From Volutella citrinella (Eukaryota > Ascomycota > Sordariomycetes > Hypocreales > Nectriaceae): DNA of 64,000 bases. Under the pieces are notes generated by a model, which was given only the letters and a program-made list of their open reading frames with translations, made no database searches and was not told where the DNA came from. Positions 58,724 through 64,000 of the stretch are shown one piece after another; the first letter of the stretch is position 1; every line of letters begins with the position of its first letter. Location of the stretch: the NCBI GenBank assembly GCA_034401135.1, contig JAWZSP010000002.1, positions 2,852,001 to 2,916,000 on the forward strand, in the 5' to 3' direction. A program made the position numbers and the translations under genes.

Positions 58724-60165
58724 CTATTCCTTCGTCGTCTGTTGGTTACGCTGGCCCGGCTGGGCCGCCTTCTTGTCGGTGTGCGTCGGGTCCGACTCCA
58801 TCTCAACCGCTCCGACGACAGTGTCCGCTCCACTCCCGCTGTTCTCTGCTGCTTCCTCCGGCTCTTGTTGTTGGCCCCTCTTCAGGTACCACCTGAAGAA
58901 ATAGACCAAGACCTGTGCCATGAAGACCTGCTCAATGGTGAAGAGCAGAACCGGGATCTGGATGTTTGCGCGCGTCTTGTCATCGGCACCCGTCCACATG
59001 GCACTCACCATCGGTATCCCGACGCTGGTCGTCTTGGCAGCTCCGCAGAAGCACACGGCGATGGTCTGCTCCCGCGACATGCGCCGTGGCCACGGCCACT
59101 TGGAGTCTTCGCGCACCAGGCACCAGCTCGGGGGGCGGGCGAGGAAGAAGCAAATGGTCGTGTACACTCCGTACAGGGCAACGTTGAGAAACACATTGAA
59201 GAGGATGGACGCCGTCGAGAGCTCAAAGAGCGCCCCGGTCCCAAAGGCGCCCGAAAAGGTCGTCCACACGAGCAGGGCGAGGCACAACGTCGACACCTTG
59301 GCAAGCTTGAGCTTGTCAAGAACCCACAGCGTGCGGGCCTCCCACCGCCACCGCACGACCTGTCCGACGGCCAGCGGCAGCACGACGCTCAAGCCCAGCT
59401 GCTGAGCGACATGGGCGTACATCTTGCCGAGAGAGCTGGGGTCGGCCGGCCGGAGGGCGTCGAACTCGGGCTGCCGGGGATAGAAGGCGAAGACGAGCAA
59501 CGGGGCGAGAAACGACCCGACGACGTTGCCGACGACGACGGATACAATGGCGGCCGCCTCGTCGCCGCCCGAAGAGCGTGTCATGACTACATTGGATGCA
59601 ATCGTGGTAGGGATGCAGGAGGTAACCAGCATGCCGATCAAGACTGACGGTGCTGGAGTGTTTGTCTCGAGCGCTCCAGCAGAAATGGAGATGTGCACCA
59701 CGGCTGGCGAGATGTCGGTCAGTTTGAGGTTTCAAGACAGAGCCAGAGGGCCAAGGAAATGTGGGAAAAGGTGCGTAACATGCTCAAACTCACCGAGGAC
59801 AATGGCCGGGATGACGATGAAACTCATGCCCTGGACGATGATGTGCAGCCGCCAATTTGTTGCGTTGGCCCTGAGCTTCGTCGGCGAGATCTGCAATCCG
59901 CTCACGAGGAATATGAAGGCCACGGCGCCATACAGAATGGTGAACTCGGACCGGATGGTGCCGCCATGTTCCGCTACGGCTGCAATTCCTCTCAGCGCAT
60001 GCCCAAGGCTACCGCAGCCATCCTTGACTTACTGGGGAAGAAGTATCCAAGAACACAGCCCGTCGCAAATCCAATGATGAGGTATTGAGCAAGAACAAAC
60101 TTGCCCGCCTTCTTGGCCCAGAACAAGGTCCGCTGGGACATTGTCACGGGCTCGGCAGCAGACAT
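58724..60165 (-). CDS. RCH1: RCH1/SLC10A7-like membrane carrier
   Basis: Ten-helix membrane protein of the SBF-like (bile acid:sodium symporter fold) family; fungal Rch1 regulates cytosolic calcium at the plasma membrane. Three exons (60033-60165, 59794-59979, 58724-59703) give 432 residues. Helix segments include [73 protein letters not shown] and [23 protein letters not shown]. The conserved [13 protein letters not shown] and [14 protein letters not shown] motifs match the family. The C-terminus is a hydrophilic tail ([13 protein letters not shown]). The intron-1 junction, CCC A|CC, gives [15 protein letters not shown], which matches RCH1-type proteins. It is divergent from nothing nearby; its promoter is in the 816-bp gap. 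Confidence 0.88.
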
Positions 60166-60981
60166 GGTGAGGCAACGAAGCGCGGAACCATGTCAATTGA
60201 TGGAGGTTAGAAGAGGGTAGGAGGAGGGAGGAAGCACAAGGTAAAGTAGAGCAACGGCGATCAAGCGGAGTTGCCGGTATCGTTCCGGGGTAATTCGGCG
60301 CGGGGATGGCACCGGCCTTTCTTTTAGCTCCCCAAAGCTTGGCATGACGACCCCTCCGGCTTATTGCCGATGTCACAATGGGCCCTCCACGGTTAGGAGG
60401 CTAGTGTCGGCCACTAAACCGATGGCCGGCTGAAGCATCCATCAATCCCCCCTTGAGTTTCATAGTCTTGGAGTCTCTGAATCTTGCATATAAAATGTCC
60501 GTGAAATGGACATCTGCACGCTCAGCTGCGTCAACTGCCCTGAGCGTTGAAGACGTCATACATACAGAATTAATATCGTTGATTAGGTCGGTATTGCTCT
60601 TTCATTATACACAAAAAGCTGCTTCCAGCTCTCTCCAGCACCGGCCGGACATTAGCTTGTCCGCCGGTATCTAGACTTGACGCATTCGCCATTGCATCTT
60701 CCCGGACACCCAGTGGCAACGCCTCCACGGCGTCAACCGCAACCATTACCCAAAAGCAACTGCGCCGCCCCTCTGCGTGGGGCCTCAAATTACGAAAAAA
60801 AAGTCCGAAAACGCCAAAGCGATGCGTGGTGGTATCAAGAGAGAAAAGGCTCCAGTAAATCAGACCAAGTGAAAAGTCAACGAGGGCGTCTCGGAAGGTA
60901 GGAATGTCGGAATTGATCATCGGCGGCCAGTCCTGGGCTTTGAAAATGTTGGAAAGGGACGCCGCAACCGGCTACCCCAAC
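60166..60981. other. intergenic region
   Basis: 816 bp between the RCH1-like start (minus) and the Erf4 stop (minus). It holds the RCH1-like promoter and the Erf4 3' end. Small frames here were rejected. Confidence 0.45.
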
Positions 60982-62595
60982 TCAGGCAGCGAGGATGGGG
61001 ACTGGTTCAAGCGGCAACGCCGTCCTTGAGTCACCATTGTTGGTGGTGCTGGGGGCTGGGGCGATTTCTGGGTCCGGTATTTGAATGTCGAGCTGAGGGC
61101 ACAAATTAGTAACCGGGTCTGCACCTCCAATCCGCACACTTACCGTCATATAGCCCGTGCGCCTGAGGGACACGAGCTTCGGTGCCATTGTACCATCATC
61201 GGACCCCATTGTCTTCTCCATCTCCATGTTCCACTTCTGCATCCACTTCTCCAATCCATCTAACCTGGCCTTGATGCCCGTCATGCCAAAATCGTCCCAC
61301 AACCATCCCGTGACAAGTCCAAGAATGTTGTCCATAATGTTTCGGGAGCTGTATGGGTCAAAGGTTGGGATGAGGACTCCATTCAGCTTTTCTATGATAC
61401 GTCGGAACTCTTGTTCGGATAGACCGGCGGGATCCAGAATCTCCGGATAAAGGTTTGAAAAGGTTGGCGCCAGGTCGCCCTCCAGGAGCCAATCTCTGCG
61501 AACTCGGATGATGCGGGTGTTCGAATACTCGGGAGAATCAATGGGGACGTGAGGGTTGAGGTGAGGATAACATGGATGTTGGGGTCCCCATTCGCCAGCT
61601 GCGTCTGGCTCGATTTCTTCTCCCATAATCGAAGAATTTGTTGATGACAGTGCCGACCCAATGCCATCTCCAGCCGACACATTGGAGATGCGGGGATCCA
61701 TGATGTCGGGTCCGCGCTCCAGATCCTTGGCGAAGGATGGGCGCGGGTCGTCGATAGGCGATGTCATGACTGCCTTTCCTTTTCCCTTGTCGAGTTTCGT
61801 CGGGGTATAATCGGACAGTTCGCCGTCTGATTCGGGGTCTCTACTCGGCCCTACGTTGGGATCAAAGGCAAAGCGGAGAGGGCTTCGTGGCGCTTTATCG
61901 TCGTAGGAGGCACGAACCGAACGCGGCAAGCTGATGCGATGCTCACTGCTCGCTCGGTGGTCGATCTGAAAGCTGGCTCGGGTCGATGTGGAATGTCTCG
62001 TCTGGCGTTGTTCAGGTAGGCTGAGGAGTGGGTAGCTGCCAGCGCCGGTTTGTGCAGCGTCGCCAGGCAGTGAGTCGTCGAGAGCAGGGTGTTGGAGGGG
62101 GACAGCGGGCGGTGGAGGTGTTGACGGACGACGTTTGCGAGTAACCGGAGGCCGAGGGGTGGAGTTGGTGGGATTCCACAGGCGAGCTGCGGATAGTCGA
62201 CGGGCACGCCTCTGAGTTGAACCACCGGCACGAGGGCGGAAGGGTGAGACCAGGAACTGTGATGCTGCTTGGTGTCTGCCGTGAGTACGCGTAGATGGAG
62301 GGTGATTCAAAGCCGCGGCGGCAATGTCAGCCGAGGTGACAGTACGAGGTTTCGCGAGTCCGGAATTGGCGGGCGCATCTATGGAGGCTGGATCGTTGGA
62401 AGGGGGCGCTCGGGATGGTGGAGGATCCGTGGGAAACACGCTGACGGCACGGCCGTCGAGACGACCGCGCTGGGGAGGTTGTATGGCGGCGTCCGGGGCC
62501 TCACGTTCACGTGAGCCAGGGAGTGTCTTGGATGCCGGCACTCGCGATGGATTTTGCCCTGGCTGTAGCGCGGCGACGGATTGCGGCGGCAGCAA
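60982..62595 (-). CDS. ERF4: Erf4-like Ras palmitoyltransferase subunit, 5' end unresolved
   Basis: Homologue of Erf4 (GOLGA7-related), the partner of the DHHC palmitoyltransferase Erf2 that palmitoylates Ras. The readable frame spans 61144-62595 and 60982-61092, with a 51-nt in-frame intron (61093-61143) removed; about 520 residues. The first 330 are disordered, with Pro/Ser/Arg-rich composition (PPPPAVPLQHPALDD). The conserved Erf4 region, about 345-445, reads NPHVPIDSPEYSNTRIIRVRRD, WLLEGDLAPTFSNLYPEIL, GLSEQEFRRIIEKLNGVL, PTFDPYSSRNIMDNILGLVTGWLWDDFG. No ATG begins this frame; the true start must lie in an upstream exon, with a possible acceptor near 62565 (CTACAG). The C-terminus is LPLEPVPILAA. 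Confidence 0.85.
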   Translation of the reverse strand: MLPPQSVAALQPGQNPSRVPASKTLPGSREREAPDAAIQPPQRGRLDGRAVSVFPTDPPPSRAPPSNDPASIDAPANSGLAKPRTVTSADIAAAALNHPPSTRTHGRHQAASQFLVSPFRPRAGGSTQRRARRLSAARLWNPTNSTPRPPVTRKRRPSTPPPPAVPLQHPALDDSLPGDAAQTGAGSYPLLSLPEQRQTRHSTSTRASFQIDHRASSEHRISLPRSVRASYDDKAPRSPLRFAFDPNVGPSRDPESDGELSDYTPTKLDKGKGKAVMTSPIDDPRPSFAKDLERGPDIMDPRISNVSAGDGIGSALSSTNSSIMGEEIEPDAAGEWGPQHPCYPHLNPHVPIDSPEYSNTRIIRVRRDWLLEGDLAPTFSNLYPEILDPAGLSEQEFRRIIEKLNGVLIPTFDPYSSRNIMDNILGLVTGWLWDDFGMTGIKARLDGLEKWMQKWNMEMEKTMGSDDGTMAPKLVSLRRTGYMTVSVRIGGADPVTNLCPQLDIQIPDPEIAPAPSTTNNGDSRTALPLEPVPILAA

Positions 62596-64000
62596 CGAGA
62601 CGAGGCCGATTGATTGGCAGCGTAGATGCTAAGCGCCGGAGCCGGAGGAGGGTCAGCCTGGCAAGAGACACTAGCAATGTCTGTACAGGAAACAGCAGGC
62701 GAGTTGACAAAGTTGGTGATGATCTTGGTGGAGCCGGCTTCGTGGGACAGAATTCCTCGCCAGGCCAACAAAGGGGAGAAACAGGAGATGAGGCGGAACA
62801 GGGCGGAGGCTCCGACGACTGGCAGGTGACTGACTGGCCAATCACTGTGTGTAGCCCGGTTTGCAGCCCTGAGTGGTTGGGTCGGCTGGGGCTTCAGGGG
62901 GGTCTCTCTGAATAGTTTAGTGGGCGGCTGACAAGGGATTGCCCCAGAGGCCAGCATCTCGGTTGTCCGTTCAGACCCAGCACAATGGACGCGTTTAAGT
63001 GCCTCCCACGTTAACCCAAGGCAGGCGGCTGGCCACCTGGCTCGGCCAAAGGCCCAGGTAAGACCTTGAACTTTCGAAGAATCCGGCAGCAAGAAAGAAG
63101 ATGAAATAAGGAAAAGAAGACCGTCGGGCTTATTAGTTGGCTGAGGTAGCAGTCTGCGTAGTGGGAGGCCGGATGCAAGGAGGAATACAGAACGAGCCCC
63201 ACACCTTCATTGGATAAGGCAAGGTATCTATATTCCGTCAATTCTGGCGTGCCAGTTGCCCTGTTAATGAGTGAATGGCCGATCGAGTTGGAGGCAGCCG
63301 AGGGAATGGCCGGTGAAGTATGGGGGGGCAAGAGATTCGAGGGAATGGGCGCGGATGGGCATGCAGTTTTAATACATCACACGCATCACATCTTCCAGGC
63401 GCGGCCACTCCCCGTCGCTGTCGTGTTCGGAGAATTACCCTGGCCCGTGGCTGATGCCAGAGGTTGCCAGCTCCATCCCTGGGGTTGGGGGGCAAATACT
63501 CAATACTTGGGACCCGATCTACGCCATCACTTCGCGCTGAGGCATTCGAGATGGGGCCACGACGCCCTGGTGCTTGGCAAACCCTCTTGAAGAAAAATCT
63601 TCCCCCTTGGGCCTCTCCCACTTGGACATGCATTACGCTGCAATCAATGAGGTCGCTAAACGGTATTCGGGGAGCTTGTGCGGGCGGTGAAGGGGGTTTC
63701 CTGTGGCATCATCCCTGTCGCTGCATCTTCATTGCATGAAGTTAATAAGAAGTCCAGCTCGGCCGCGTCAAATGATTGCAGAAAGAGGGGCGTCTGGGGT
63801 CACCACATGCGAGCCGTCTATAAGGCGATGTGCCCAGTGCAGCTCGCGGCATCTCCGTTGTCAGCTGCCCCCTGAGCCCGCAGCGAGATCAAATGTGAAG
63901 GATGCAGCCTGTCACTTGCAGAGCCGCTTACCAAGAGGTACAACAACTCAGGGGCGATTTTCGCCTCCGCAAATGACCAGTGCGATAACGTCGGCCGGCG
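62596..64000. other. right edge, Erf4 upstream region
   Basis: 1.4 kb with no confirmed gene. The first exon and promoter of the Erf4-like gene are expected in 62600-63000, but no unambiguous start could be set. Frames near 63200-63740 are not protein-like. Confidence 0.45.

Noticed and set aside
58664..59647. 327-codon plus-strand frame over the RCH1-like gene
   Set aside because: Its opposite strand encodes clear membrane helices and family motifs; the plus frame is rich in His/Arg without a pattern.

Overview
The window is nuclear DNA of a filamentous ascomycete, most likely a Sordariomycete and possibly a member of the Hypocreales. The evidence is many short introns (about 45 to 70 nt, mostly GT...AG), compact genes on both strands separated by 0.1 to 3.5 kb, strong C-ending codon bias in several genes, and fungal families such as a Zn2Cys6 regulator, TRK-type K+ transporter, RCH1-like carrier, CAP10/GT90 protein, Erf4 and alpha-actinin. 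No prokaryotic features, CRISPR arrays or intact transposons are visible, and I recognised no tRNA. The species cannot be named from this sequence. All exon boundaries were worked out by eye from splice signals, reading frame and remembered family patterns.

Left part (1-15.4 kb): a decayed-looking SRA-YDG gene; a small parvulin (PIN4); a divergent pair of 40S ribosomal protein genes (eS12, minus; uS8/Rps22, plus) sharing a 0.6 kb promoter; a pyridoxal-reductase-like aldo-keto reductase (minus); a GT90/CAP10 glycosyltransferase; PAF1 and RER1 (both minus); and a mitochondrial enoyl-CoA hydratase. Middle (16-38.7 kb): a 919-residue RING/zinc-finger/SH3 protein of unknown role; a mitochondrial-type cysteine synthase convergent with an unrecognised, probably mitochondrial, helical protein; that gene is divergent with mitochondrial ribosomal protein bL19m; alpha-actinin; a D-2-hydroxyglutarate/D-lactate dehydrogenase; a Zn2Cys6 regulator; proteasome subunit alpha4 (PRE6); a CHY-like zinc-binding protein; and the TFIIH helicase XPB/SSL2.

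Right part (38.7-64 kb): a 3.5 kb stretch without a supported gene leads to the K+ transporter TRK1; then a VPS9-domain Rab exchange factor (minus), an AMP-forming acyl-CoA ligase convergent with an aldo-keto reductase, a GFA/CENP-V-fold protein, an intracellular GH1 beta-glucosidase, an RCH1/SLC10A7-like carrier (minus) and an Erf4 homologue (minus). Most of these are housekeeping genes, and there is no obvious biosynthetic cluster.

The most distinctive observations concern gene architecture. PRE6 needs a 7-nt internal micro-exon. The CHY-like gene starts with a 5-nt coding exon, and the eS12 gene has only its ATG in the first coding exon. One aldo-keto reductase intron uses a GC donor. TRK1 has a two-codon upstream ORF. 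The SRA-YDG gene carries an in-frame stop and apparent frameshifts. I did not find a convincing new multi-gene system.
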